Source of the DNA: Kibdelosporangium aridum
GTDB taxonomy: Bacteria; Actinomycetota; Actinomycetes; Mycobacteriales; Pseudonocardiaceae
NCBI RefSeq assembly: GCF_900176515.1
Contig: NZ_FWXV01000010.1
Span: forward strand, 248,001 to 312,000
Length of the DNA stretch: 64,000 bases
Direction: 5' to 3'
Below the pieces are notes generated by a model. That model was given only the letters and a program-made list of their open reading frames with translations, searched no databases and was not told the origin of the DNA. Positions 25,980 through 34,417 of the stretch are shown here, one piece after another. Positions within the stretch are counted from its first letter, which is position 1; every line of letters begins with the position of its first letter. The position numbers and the translations under genes were made by a program.

Positions 25980-28073
25980 TCAAGAGAACAGGGCTCCCTG
26001 GGCGAAGTCCGCGCCCGCGTTGCGCCACCACTGGGCTTTCTCCTCGGAGACGACGCCGTCGACGATGACCTGCGCGCCGGCCAGGTGCACCAAGCTGGCC
26101 ATGTCCAGCAAGGAGTGCGTGACCGGCGAACCAGGCAAGGGCTCGCGCGCGGTCAGCCACGGCGCGATGCGGACCGCGTGCAGCGGCAGGTCCTCCACGC
26201 ACACCATGTCGCCGGAGGTCCCGCCGAAGTCCAGCGCGACGGCCTTGACTCCGTTCTCCGCCAACAACCTCATGTTGTCCATGGCCTCGCCCTTGTCGGC
26301 GAGCAGCGCCTTCACCGGCATGCCGAGCCACAGCCGCTCCGGCGGCATTCCGGTGTCCCGCAGAACTTTGCCGACCTCGCCGACCAGGTCGCCGTCGCAC
26401 GCCTGCTGCTCGGTGAGGTTCACGCTGAGCGGGATCGACTTGTCCCACCGCAGTTGTTCGCACGCGGTCCGCAGCAGCCATGGTCCCAGCGCGAGGATGA
26501 GACCGGTCTCCTCGGCGAGCTCAAGGCAGCGTTCGTCGCACACCAGGCCGTGCTCCGGGTGATCCCAGCGCAGGATCGCTTCGGTACCAACGACTTCTTT
26601 GTCCGACAGGCGAACGATCGGCCGGTAGGTGACGGCGAGTTCGCCGTTCTCCCACGCGCCGGGCATCGCCGCGGCGAGGCTGAACGTCCTGCGGTCGCGG
26701 TCGTGGTGCTCCGGGTGGAACAACTCCCATTGCCTGCGGCCGTTGTTCTTGGCGCGTCGCAGCGTCATGTCCGACGCGCGCAGCAACTCGGACGGATCCA
26801 TGGTGCGTGGCGGGCGATTCACCACACCGATGCTCGCCGTCGCCGCGACACCGTGCTCCTCGATGTACACCGGCTCGGACAGCTCGTTGTTGATGGTCGT
26901 GACCATGGTCAACACGTCCGGCGAGGTCGGCGAGTTCTCCACGACGATCGCGAACTCGTCGCCGTCGAACCGTGCCACCATCGCCTTTTCGCCTGCCAGC
27001 ACGGCTTTCAACCGCTCGGCGACCGCGATCAGCAGCAGGTCACCGGTCTTTCGGCCGAGGCCTCCGGTGATCAGGGAGAAGGCGTCGAGGTCAAGGTGGT
27101 ACAGCGTCACGCCGTACTCCGGATCCGCCCGGCGCAGCACGCTTTCCAGGTGCGTGGTGAAGAACTGCCGGTTCGGCAGGCCGGTCAGCACGTCGTGCAG
27201 GGCCTGGCGGCTCAGCTCGTTCTGCAGGAGTTTGAGCTCGGTGCCGTCTTCGACGACGGTCACGAAGTGCCGTGGCTGGTCGTCTCCGTCACGCAGCACA
27301 GTCGCAGTCAGTGAGACTCGTGCTATTTCGCCGTCCTGACGGACAAGGCGTTGCCCATGGCGGAACCGTTCGTGTTCACCATTCAAAACGGCCTGGTACG
27401 CCTCGCGGAGGTAAGGCGCTTCCTCCGGGTGGACAAGATCGAAAAGCGACAGCTTCGTCAACTCGGCGGTGGTGTGGCCGACGATTTGGCCGAACGAATG
27501 GTTCGCGCGGATGAACCGGCCATCCAGATCTGTGATCACAATGCCGCTCGACGAACACGTCGCGACCTCGTCGAATCGCGCCTCACTCACTTTCAGGTTC
27601 CACCTGGCGTCACGCACCGCCATGATCAACGCTCGCTCGAGTTCCTCCTGCTGGCGGAACACGGCCCTGCGGATCGCCTCGGCATAACAAGCGCCGAGCG
27701 CACCGACCAGCGACACAACCTTCTCGGCGAGCCTGTCGACACGCTGCAATTCGGTGCAGAGCAGCAAACCGCGGCCGAGAACATCAACTGTGCAACGCAG
27801 ACTGACACTGTCCGCACAGTTCATCGCGACAAGGCGTTCAGTAAAGTCCGCAGCGAACTCTAAATCGAGCGGATCCTCCCGCAGAGCGGCAACGAGCTGG
27901 GCGATCATGTCCAGCAGTTGGCGCTCCAGCTCGTCCTGCGACAACGGAACGTAAGTGTTGTGACACATCAGGTAGGCCCATTTGCGCGCGAGCTTGTGCC
28001 GCTCACGAATGACGTCGCTGGTGGCGACATTCAAATCATCCGGGAGCGGCGAGATCGACTCGCGCGGAGGCAC
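25980..28073 (-). CDS. PAS-GGDEF-EAL protein with degenerate catalytic motifs
   Basis: This 697-residue cytoplasmic signalling protein has an N-terminal helical region of unknown type (1-165), a PAS domain (about 170-295, with SSSGIVITDLDGRFIRANHSF), a GGDEF domain (about 300-460) and an EAL domain (about 470-690). The GGDEF motif reads DGDEF. In the EAL domain the motif is EAI, the DDFG loop is LDFG, the usual EITE glutamate is absent (LGMPVKAL) and AEGVE is VDGVV. It should therefore lack phosphodiesterase activity, and cyclase activity is doubtful. A role as a c-di-GMP or ligand-binding scaffold is more likely. It starts with GTG and ends one base from the formyltransferase stop on the opposite strand. 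No membrane segment is seen. Confidence 0.9.
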   Translation of the reverse strand: MPPRESISPLPDDLNVATSDVIRERHKLARKWAYLMCHNTYVPLSQDELERQLLDMIAQLVAALREDPLDLEFAADFTERLVAMNCADSVSLRCTVDVLGRGLLLCTELQRVDRLAEKVVSLVGALGACYAEAIRRAVFRQQEELERALIMAVRDARWNLKVSEARFDEVATCSSSGIVITDLDGRFIRANHSFGQIVGHTTAELTKLSLFDLVHPEEAPYLREAYQAVLNGEHERFRHGQRLVRQDGEIARVSLTATVLRDGDDQPRHFVTVVEDGTELKLLQNELSRQALHDVLTGLPNRQFFTTHLESVLRRADPEYGVTLYHLDLDAFSLITGGLGRKTGDLLLIAVAERLKAVLAGEKAMVARFDGDEFAIVVENSPTSPDVLTMVTTINNELSEPVYIEEHGVAATASIGVVNRPPRTMDPSELLRASDMTLRRAKNNGRRQWELFHPEHHDRDRRTFSLAAAMPGAWENGELAVTYRPIVRLSDKEVVGTEAILRWDHPEHGLVCDERCLELAEETGLILALGPWLLRTACEQLRWDKSIPLSVNLTEQQACDGDLVGEVGKVLRDTGMPPERLWLGMPVKALLADKGEAMDNMRLLAENGVKAVALDFGGTSGDMVCVEDLPLHAVRIAPWLTAREPLPGSPVTHSLLDMASLVHLAGAQVIVDGVVSEEKAQWWRNAGADFAQGALFS

Positions 28074-28270
28074 CGAAAAAGCCTACCGAGGGTCGCGCGC
28101 GACCCGCCACAGATTGGTTCAGCGTTCAATCGAATGGGCCAATCGGGGGATGCCCTGACTACGCGACGCTACCGCGTGCTGATTGTCGGTGAACAATTCA
28201 ACCTTCCCCAGAATTGTTCCGCCCCTGGCAACTTACGAAGAAGGATAATTACTGTTCGCACAACCACGGT

Positions 28271-28300
28271 TACGCCCTCAGCCTGTCGGCCGAGGGCGTA
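28271..28300. terminator. Hairpin terminator after the first DHA2 exporter
   Basis: Arms TACGCCCTC (28271-28279) and GAGGGCGTA (28292-28300), with an inner GCC/GGC pairing, form a stable stem 11 bp past the exporter stop on the minus strand. Between this and the PAS-GGDEF start at 28073 I see only promoter-like A/T-richer sequence. Confidence 0.7.
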
Positions 28301-28311
28301 GGCCATTTGGT

Positions 28312-29706
28312 TCAACCGGCGAGAGCCAGTTCCGGCTTCCTGGACCGCCGCAGCACGGTCAGCGCGACCACGATCGCGGCGACGACAAAGCCTGCACTGA
28401 CCCCGAAAGCCAAGTGGAACCCACTGTTGAGCGCTTCAACGTTCGCAGTCCCATTGGCCAGCTCGCTTTCCGTCCGTGACGCCGCGAACGTCGACAACAC
28501 GGCCAGCCCGACGGCGCCGCCGACTTGCTGAGTGGTGTTGACCAGCCCGGACGCGAGACCCGAATCCTCAGGCGTGGCACCGGACATCGCTTGCCCCATG
28601 ACCGCGGGCATCGCCATGCCGCCGCCGATGCCGAGCAGGATCATCACCGGCAGGACGTGGACAAGGTACTGCCCGTTCACTGGCGCTTGCGTGAGCAGCA
28701 ACAGAGCCACGGTGATGCCCACGAGTCCGCCGGGCAACGCCACCGCCGGCTTCAGCTTCGGCGCCACGAACAGGGAAACCAGCGCGATGGCGACCGTGAC
28801 CGGCAGGTAGGCCAGGCCTGTCCGCAGTGCGTCGTAGTGCAGGACTTGTTGCAGGTAAAGGGCACCGAGGAACTGAAAGCCGAACAGACCCGCGACCATC
28901 AGCATCTGGACCACGTTGGCACCCGAGACCGCCCTGGACCGGAAGATGCGCAACGGCAGCAGCGGAGTAGCTGCTTTCGCTTGCCTGACAAGGAAGGCTG
29001 CGATGAGCGCCACTGCGGCCGCGAGAAGTACCGGGTTGGTCTCCACAATGGCGTAGACGAGAAGCATCAGGCCGCCGGTGACCAGCACCGCGCCGATGAT
29101 GTCCGCGCCTTTGCCGAACCCGATGCCCCGGTCCTTGTCGAACGTGAGAGCCAGAACCGTCGCGGCGACGCCGATCGGGACGTTGATGAAGAAGATCCAG
29201 TTCCAGCTGATGGCATCGGTGAGCACTCCCCCTGCCAGCAACCCGATGGACGCACCCGACGCGGACACGAAGCTGACCACGCCGATGGCCTTGGCCTGCT
29301 CCTTGGGTTCCGGGAACATCGTGACGACCATGCCGAGAACCACGGCGCTCGCCATGGCACCACCGGCCCCTTGCAGGAACCGCGCCACGATCAGCATTTC
29401 CTGACTGGGTGCCACTCCACAAAGGAGGGATGCGGCGGTGAAGACGATGAGGCCCGCGACGAACATCCGCCTGCGGCCGATCAAGTCACCAAGCCGCCCG
29501 GCGAGCAGCAACAGGCCGCCGAAGGCGATCAGGTAGGCGTTCACGACCCAGGCGAGAGCGGATTGCGTGAAGCCGAGTTCACGCTGGATCGCCGGCATCG
29601 CCACGGTGACGATGCTGCCGTCCAGGATGATCATCAGTTGGCCCGCGCACAGAATCAGCAGGCTCCACCAGCGGTTACGTGTCTTCGGTGACCCCTCAGT
29701 CAGCAT
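28312..29706 (-). CDS. DHA2 family drug exporter (EmrB/QacA type)
   Basis: This 464-residue proton-driven exporter has 14 predicted membrane helices. The motif-A loop GRLGDLIGRRRMF lies between helices 2 and 3, and motif C (GGAMASAVVLGMVV-like) follows. The N-terminus SLLILCAGQLMIILDGSIVTVAMPAI is typical of the EmrB/QacA group. I chose ATG at 29706; an in-frame GTG lies three codons upstream. Just upstream the octamer CGCTAACA occurs twice (29715-29722 and 29730-29737), exactly 15 bp apart, which looks like a repressor site. Two MarR genes lie 1.7-2.6 kb away. Substrate is unknown; siderophore export is possible but there is no direct sign of it. Confidence 0.92.
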   Translation of the reverse strand: MLTEGSPKTRNRWWSLLILCAGQLMIILDGSIVTVAMPAIQRELGFTQSALAWVVNAYLIAFGGLLLLAGRLGDLIGRRRMFVAGLIVFTAASLLCGVAPSQEMLIVARFLQGAGGAMASAVVLGMVVTMFPEPKEQAKAIGVVSFVSASGASIGLLAGGVLTDAISWNWIFFINVPIGVAATVLALTFDKDRGIGFGKGADIIGAVLVTGGLMLLVYAIVETNPVLLAAAVALIAAFLVRQAKAATPLLPLRIFRSRAVSGANVVQMLMVAGLFGFQFLGALYLQQVLHYDALRTGLAYLPVTVAIALVSLFVAPKLKPAVALPGGLVGITVALLLLTQAPVNGQYLVHVLPVMILLGIGGGMAMPAVMGQAMSGATPEDSGLASGLVNTTQQVGGAVGLAVLSTFAASRTESELANGTANVEALNSGFHLAFGVSAGFVVAAIVVALTVLRRSRKPELALAG

Positions 29707-29714
29707 GCGGGTCA

Positions 29715-29737
29715 CGCTAACAGATAGTCCGCTAACA
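29715..29737. promoter_or_regulatory. Direct-repeat operator candidate upstream of the DHA2 exporter
   Basis: Two identical CGCTAACA octamers start at 29715 and 29730, 15 bp apart, within 30 bp of the exporter start codon. A 15-bp period also marks the iterons at 32295-32354 in front of the second exporter, although the core sequence differs. Confidence 0.55.
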
Positions 29738-29865
29738 AACAATCTAGAACAGAGTGATCCTGTAGCGAACGTCTAGGACCCATGTTCCGGCAGCTGACGA
29801 AAGTCATGGGGGGTTCATGACGATCCGGACTGCCGCCGCGCCTGCCTCCCGGCTGGAATCGTTCC

Positions 29866-31425
29866 ATGGCAACGAGAGTAGGACTGGCTCTCTCCGCCGC
29901 GGTGCTCGCCCTGACATCCACGTCGGCGGTCGAGACCGTGCCGGAGGAGGAGCCCTTCACTGGCCCGGTGGCGCGAGCAACGTGCCGAGCGGGCGACCTC
30001 GTCGAGACGGGCGTTCAGGGCCAGGTGCCGTTGCCCGACCGGCTCAACGGCCGGGCAGCCGACGGCTACAACTGCAACCTCGACCTCATCGCAAGCGTGG
30101 GAGACACGACTGGGACACCGACACCCAAGGTGTACGGCGGAGTGAGCCTTGACTCCTATAAGGACTGTCTCTACCAGGCCATCGCCTCAGCCGACGGCGT
30201 TCTCGGCCGAGGCGGTACCGAGGTCCTCGACATGTCCGATTCCCGCAATCCTGTTCGGACAGCGCTCCTTCCAGTCAATCCGGCCGAGTCGCTACGAGTC
30301 CATGCCGGGCGAGGACTGCTCGCCGGCGTCCACGAGGACTTGAGCTTCAAGATCTACTCCATCAAGGAAGACTGCCGACACCCAAGGCTTCTCTTCAGTG
30401 GCGCGGTGCCGGGCATCGGTGATTCGCACGAGGGGTGGTTCTCGCCGGACGGAATGGTCTATTTCGCCGGCTGGGGCACCGACTCCGAATTGCCGTCACT
30501 GGCCATCGACGTCACCGACACCGCCCAGCCTCGCCCGCTCGCAACGTTCTCTCGCCACGTCCACGGCGGCGCGACCAGCGAGGACGGCACGAGAACATAT
30601 GTTGCCCACATCGGGCCCGAAGACAAGGACAACCGTGGCGGAGACACGAATCCGTCCGAGCTTCTGATCTACGACAGCTCGCAGCTCCGGCACGGCCACA
30701 TGCGACTGCTCAGCCGGCTGACCCTCGCGAACACGCAATGGTCACACGGGTTCTTCCCGGTCCGATACGGCAATCGGAAGTACCTTCTGCAGTACGGGGA
30801 GCGCGGCCTGAATTCCGTGGGATTCGGCGGTATGGGCTGCACGAGCCAGACCCTCTCGCCGTTCCAGTACCCGAACATCATCGACATCTCCGACGAGCGC
30901 CGGCCACGGATCGTTGCGACGTTGACGCAGGAGATCGGTGAGCCGGCGCGGTGCGCCTCGGCGCTGAACTTCGACCGGCCCGCATTCCCCCGAAACACAC
31001 CGTTCGTCCCCACACTGGGGATCTACGCGGCATTCAGCTACGGGACGCACATGTGCCGTCCCGACAGACTCGACAATCCGACGATCCTTGCCTGCTCCGG
31101 CTTTGCATCGGGACTGCGCGTCTACGACATCCGCGACCCGCGTTCACCCAGAGAGCTCGCGTACTTCAACCCCGGCACGCTCGGGCCGGCCGATCCAGCG
31201 CCGGACTTCACGGTCTCGCCGCCTGTCGTGCGGGCACGCGATGGCGAGATCTGGTTCAACTCGCTCTTCTCCGGTCTGCAGGTGGTGAAGTTCGCCCCCG
31301 GTACCTACCCGTTCACTTCGTCCTTGACCTGCGGGGATTACATGTTCGCCCAGTACAACGACTGCACCGCGTGTGTCAGACCAGCTTCGGGGCGCGGGGA
31401 CGACGGACTGGCTTGCCCACCGTGA
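29866..31425 (+). CDS. Secreted LVIVD-repeat beta-propeller protein
   Basis: This 519-residue protein has a signal peptide (ATRVGLALSAAVLALTSTSA, cleavage near residue 21). The rest is a secreted domain with repeated segments such as IIDISDERRPRIVATL and RVYDIRDPRSPRELAYF, the LVIVD-repeat pattern of surface beta-propellers. Paired cysteines occur throughout (for instance near residues 40, 69 and 100 and a cluster at the C-terminus), consistent with an exported disulfide-bonded protein. Catalytic residues are not evident. The 3' end overlaps the convergent MarR gene by 50 bp. The function is unknown; binding or structural roles are typical of the family. Confidence 0.8.
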   Translation: MATRVGLALSAAVLALTSTSAVETVPEEEPFTGPVARATCRAGDLVETGVQGQVPLPDRLNGRAADGYNCNLDLIASVGDTTGTPTPKVYGGVSLDSYKDCLYQAIASADGVLGRGGTEVLDMSDSRNPVRTALLPVNPAESLRVHAGRGLLAGVHEDLSFKIYSIKEDCRHPRLLFSGAVPGIGDSHEGWFSPDGMVYFAGWGTDSELPSLAIDVTDTAQPRPLATFSRHVHGGATSEDGTRTYVAHIGPEDKDNRGGDTNPSELLIYDSSQLRHGHMRLLSRLTLANTQWSHGFFPVRYGNRKYLLQYGERGLNSVGFGGMGCTSQTLSPFQYPNIIDISDERRPRIVATLTQEIGEPARCASALNFDRPAFPRNTPFVPTLGIYAAFSYGTHMCRPDRLDNPTILACSGFASGLRVYDIRDPRSPRELAYFNPGTLGPADPAPDFTVSPPVVRARDGEIWFNSLFSGLQVVKFAPGTYPFTSSLTCGDYMFAQYNDCTACVRPASGRGDDGLACPP

Positions 31426-31843
31426 CCGGGTTGGCCAGACGGCCCTCGACTAAGGTCACCAGCGCGTCCACAAAAGACTTTCGTTGCGCCGCAGGGAGTT
31501 CGGACAACACGTCGGCATACACCCGGGACACGACTTGCTGCCCCTTGGCGAGGATTTCCTCGCCTGCCTCAGTCACCGTGATCACGCGGGCGCGGCGATC
31601 GGTCTCGGAGGGACGGCGTTCGGCGTAGCCCGCGCGTTCCAACTCATCCACGGTCACGACCATGGTCGTCTTGTCGAGGGCCGCCAGCTCCGCGAGACGG
31701 TTCTGCGTCAGGTTTCCAGGCAGCGCCTTCTGCAGGACGCACTGATGCCGTGGAGTGATCCCCAGGTCGGCCAGGGCCGCCGTCAGTTCGAGGGTCAGCG
31801 CATGACTGGCTTGACTGAGGTACAACACCAGGTCGAGCTGCAT
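31376..31843 (-). CDS. MarR family regulator 1
   Basis: This is a winged-helix repressor of 155 residues from MQLDLVLYLSQASHALTLEL. The recognition region is LAELAALDKTTMVVTVDELERAGY, followed by the wing RRPSETDRRARVITVTEAG, both standard for MarR. ATG at 31843 is the likely start. An inverted pair CAGTC (31850-31854) and GACTG (31863-31867) sits immediately upstream and could be its own operator. It is the second gene of a two-MarR arrangement, 28 bp after MarR 2. It probably controls one of the two flanking drug exporters; which one cannot be read from the sequence. Confidence 0.9.
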   Translation of the reverse strand: MQLDLVLYLSQASHALTLELTAALADLGITPRHQCVLQKALPGNLTQNRLAELAALDKTTMVVTVDELERAGYAERRPSETDRRARVITVTEAGEEILAKGQQVVSRVYADVLSELPAAQRKSFVDALVTLVEGRLANPVTVGKPVRRPRAPKLV

Positions 31844-31871
31844 GACAACCAGTCTAGTACGGGACTGTTCG

Positions 31872-32270
31872 TCAGCGAACAATCTCGGTGGCGCGCGCGA
31901 AGACCTCCGCGAGGACCGCCCGGTGCGTACTCACCGCTTCGGCATGCAGCGCCCGGCCCGCTTCCGTCGGGGTGACGAAGATGTTGCGGCGGTCGTCGTG
32001 ACACATGCCACGCTCCACCAGCCCGTCTCGCTCCAGCCGGGCGATCAGCCGGGACAGTGCGCTCTGGCTGAGGTGAATTCCGGCCGACAGCTCTTGCACG
32101 CGGCACTTCGGGTTCTCAGTCTCGATCAGCCGGTCCAGGACCTCGAACTCGCTCGCACCAAGACCATGTCGCTCGTTGAGCTCACGCTCGAGTGCGCCCC
32201 AAGTCCGGGCGTGCAGAGACAACATCTCCCGCCACTCACAGACGAGCGGCCGGTCAGCATCGGCGGCCAT
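31872..32270 (-). CDS. MarR family regulator 2
   Basis: This 132-residue MarR repressor begins MAADADRPLVCEWREML. Its recognition helix region is VQELSAGIHLSQSALSRLIARLERDGLV and its wing is RGMCHDDRRNIFVTPTEAG. A cysteine in the wing (MCHDDRR) is a possible redox or metal sensor, but a single cysteine is weak evidence. ATG at 32270 has AGGG 8 nt upstream; the GTG three codons earlier has no room for a ribosome site. It diverges from the second exporter, and four 15-bp repeats fill the gap between the two promoters. This makes it the likeliest regulator of that exporter. Confidence 0.9.
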   Translation of the reverse strand: MAADADRPLVCEWREMLSLHARTWGALERELNERHGLGASEFEVLDRLIETENPKCRVQELSAGIHLSQSALSRLIARLERDGLVERGMCHDDRRNIFVTPTEAGRALHAEAVSTHRAVLAEVFARATEIVR

Positions 32271-32294
32271 GCCCGGCACCCTACCACTGCAGGC

Positions 32295-32354
32295 GCATTT
32301 AATGCAAAGTCATTAAATGCGGTTGCATCGAATGCGCGTGCATGCAATAGTGGC
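32295..32354. promoter_or_regulatory. Four 15-bp iterons in the MarR 2/exporter divergent promoter
   Basis: Copies begin at 32295 (GCATTTAATGC), 32310 (TCATTAAATGC), 32325 (GCATCGAATGC) and 32340 (GCATGCAATAG), each followed by a 4-bp spacer. The core reads GCATNNAATGC and is itself a near-palindrome. The fourth copy is the most decayed and ends four bases before the exporter GTG. This is a multi-site operator by appearance. Binding by MarR 2 is inferred from its position. Confidence 0.8.
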
Positions 32355-32358
32355 CGAC

Positions 32359-33828
32359 GTGATCGAGTCAACGACTACTTCCACCTCTGATGTGCGCTGG
32401 GGACCCCGGCTGTGGGGCGCGCTGGTGGTGCTTTGCGGCGTCGTCTTCCTCGACGCTCTCGACGTCTCCATGGTCGGCGTCGCACTGCCGGCCATCCGTG
32501 AGGACCTGAACATGTCCACCGCTGCGCTGCAGTGGGTGGTCAGCGGTTACATCCTGGGGTACGGCGGCCTTCTCCTGCTTGGCGGACGGGCCGCTGATTT
32601 GCTTGGCAGGCGGCGGGTTCTGCTCGTCGCACTCGCTGTGTTCTCCGTCGGTTCACTGGCCGCGGGTCTGGTGAGCAGCCCTGAGCTGCTGATCGCCGCA
32701 CGATTCATCAAGGGTGTCGCCGCCGCGTTCACCGCGCCCGCTGCCCTGTCCATCATCACCACGACGTTCCACGAAGGTCCGGCTCGCAACCGGGCACTGA
32801 GCATCTTCGCGGTCTGCGCCGCGAGCGGTTTCTCCCTCGGCCTGGTCGCGTCCGGGCTGCTGACCGAGATCGGCTGGCGCTGGCCGCTGCTGCTGCCCGG
32901 CCCGATCGGTCTGGTCATCCTGATCGCCGCGTTCAAGTTCGTCCCGGACGACGGTCGTCCGGAGCGCAACGGCCAGGGTTACGACGTCGGCGGTGCCATC
33001 ACGTCGACAGCGGCCATGCTGCTGCTGGTCTACACGATCGTGCAGGCCCCCGAGATCGGGTGGGCCAACCCGTTCACCATCATCTCGTTCGCCGTCGTTG
33101 TGGCTCTGCTCACGGCATTCGTCGTGATCGAGCGGCGCAGCAGCCACCCGTTGGTCCGGCTGGGCATCCTGCGGTCGGGTTCGCTGGTCCGGGCCAACCT
33201 GGGCGCGATGATCTTCTTCGGCTCGTACGTCGGCTTCCAGTTCATCGTCATGCAGTACATGCAGCGCCTGCTGGGCTGGTCGGCGATCGAGACCGCGCTG
33301 GCGTTCCTGCCCGCCGCGGTGATCGTGGCCGCGAGCTCGACCAAGATGGACAAGGTCATCGACCGGTTCGGCACACCAAGGCTGCTGATGATCGGCATCG
33401 TCGCACTGGTCGGCAGCTACGCGTTCATGCTGGGCATGGACGTCTCGCCGAACATCATCGGCGTCGTGCTGCCAAGCATGCTTCTGCTCGGTGTCGCGTG
33501 TGCCCTGTCCATCACGTCGTTCAACATCCAGGCGACGGCCGGGGTCAAGGACGAGGAGCAGGGTCTGGCCTCGGGCCTGGTCAACACGTCACTGCAGGTC
33601 GGTGGCGCGGTCGGGCTGGCCATCGTGACCGCGGTGATCTCGGCCAACGAGACGCACACCGCCCAGGTCACCCCGGACGAGCTGCTTGCCAGCTACTTCC
33701 CCGGCCTCGCCGTGGTCGCCGGGATCGCCGTGGTCGGCGTGATCGTGGCCCTCTCGGGGATCCTCGCCAGCCGCAAGGAGAACAAGGCCCGCGCGGTCGA
33801 GGCGGAGCTCGAACTCGCCAACGCGTAG
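32359..33828 (+). CDS. DHA2 family drug exporter 2
   Basis: This 14-helix major facilitator exporter of 489 residues is counted from GTG 32359. The first helix follows SDVRWGPRLWGALVVL, motif A is GGRAADLLGRRRVLL, and VFLDALDVSMVGVALPAI matches the EmrB/QacA start. An ATG at 32332 would lie inside the iterons and is less likely. The protein ends with a charged tail. It is divergent from MarR 2 and followed 15 bp later by a strong terminator, so it is a single-gene unit under the iteron operator. It shares the fold but little detailed sequence with the exporter at 28312, so it is not a recent duplicate. Substrate unknown. Confidence 0.92.
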   Translation: MIESTTTSTSDVRWGPRLWGALVVLCGVVFLDALDVSMVGVALPAIREDLNMSTAALQWVVSGYILGYGGLLLLGGRAADLLGRRRVLLVALAVFSVGSLAAGLVSSPELLIAARFIKGVAAAFTAPAALSIITTTFHEGPARNRALSIFAVCAASGFSLGLVASGLLTEIGWRWPLLLPGPIGLVILIAAFKFVPDDGRPERNGQGYDVGGAITSTAAMLLLVYTIVQAPEIGWANPFTIISFAVVVALLTAFVVIERRSSHPLVRLGILRSGSLVRANLGAMIFFGSYVGFQFIVMQYMQRLLGWSAIETALAFLPAAVIVAASSTKMDKVIDRFGTPRLLMIGIVALVGSYAFMLGMDVSPNIIGVVLPSMLLLGVACALSITSFNIQATAGVKDEEQGLASGLVNTSLQVGGAVGLAIVTAVISANETHTAQVTPDELLASYFPGLAVVAGIAVVGVIVALSGILASRKENKARAVEAELELANA

Positions 33829-33843
33829 GCAACTGGAGGTATG

Positions 33844-33873
33844 TCCCTCGTGAGTTGACGCACTCACGAGGGA
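33844..33873. terminator. 12-bp hairpin terminator after exporter 2
   Basis: Arms TCCCTCGTGAGT (33844-33855) and ACTCACGAGGGA (33862-33873) pair perfectly around a 6-nt loop, 15 bp after the exporter stop and 25 bp before the ImmA-type gene. Confidence 0.85.
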
Positions 33874-33898
33874 CTCCTCGGCGTGGTACAAGAAACCT

Positions 33899-34417
33899 AT
33901 GACGCGCGGGAGCCTTCGGGAGATCCGTCGCCGCTGTGAGGCGACGGCCCGCGCTTTGCCATTGCCTCAACCGTTTGACGCCCGCGCTCTGTGTCAACGA
34001 GTGGCACAACAGCGCGGCCGGGCAATCACGTTGACGCCGATGAACTGCGGCGACAGTGGTGTGCTCGGGTTGTGGGTGGCCGCGAAGAACGCCGACATGA
34101 TCTTCTACGAGGCGTCCACCACCCCGCCGCACCAGGAACACATCATCCTGCACGAGCTGAGCCACGTGCTCTGCGACCATTACCCGGCCCGGCTGTCGGA
34201 CAACGAGATGCTGCGGCTGCTCATGCCGAACCTCAACCCGTCGATGGTCCGCCGGATCCTGGGCCGCACCTCGTACGACGCGGCCGAGGAGCAGGAAGCC
34301 GAGCTGCTGGCGTCCCTGATCAGGCAACGTGCCCAGCGGGAAGCCATGCCGGGCCACGGCACGGACGTCGCAGGCCGGATCAACGCCGCGTTCGGCTGGC
34401 CGGAACCCCATGAGTGA
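33899..34417 (+). CDS. ImmA/IrrE-type zinc protease, copy 1
   Basis: This 172-residue protein has the zinc motif HELSH (His85, Glu86, His89) and a downstream acidic EEQEAE (residues near 129) that fits the third ligand of ImmA/IrrE metallopeptidases. An N-terminal basic segment (GSLREIRRRCEATARALPLPQPFD) is conserved with copy 2 at 43543-44022. ImmA-type proteases usually cleave or release a partner repressor. Its stop overlaps the start of the membrane-protein gene (ATG 34410) by 8 nt, so the two are translationally coupled. In this copy no XRE regulator is adjacent. Some annotations call this family a toxin component, but I see no antitoxin here. Confidence 0.88.
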   Translation: MTRGSLREIRRRCEATARALPLPQPFDARALCQRVAQQRGRAITLTPMNCGDSGVLGLWVAAKNADMIFYEASTTPPHQEHIILHELSHVLCDHYPARLSDNEMLRLLMPNLNPSMVRRILGRTSYDAAEEQEAELLASLIRQRAQREAMPGHGTDVAGRINAAFGWPEPHE

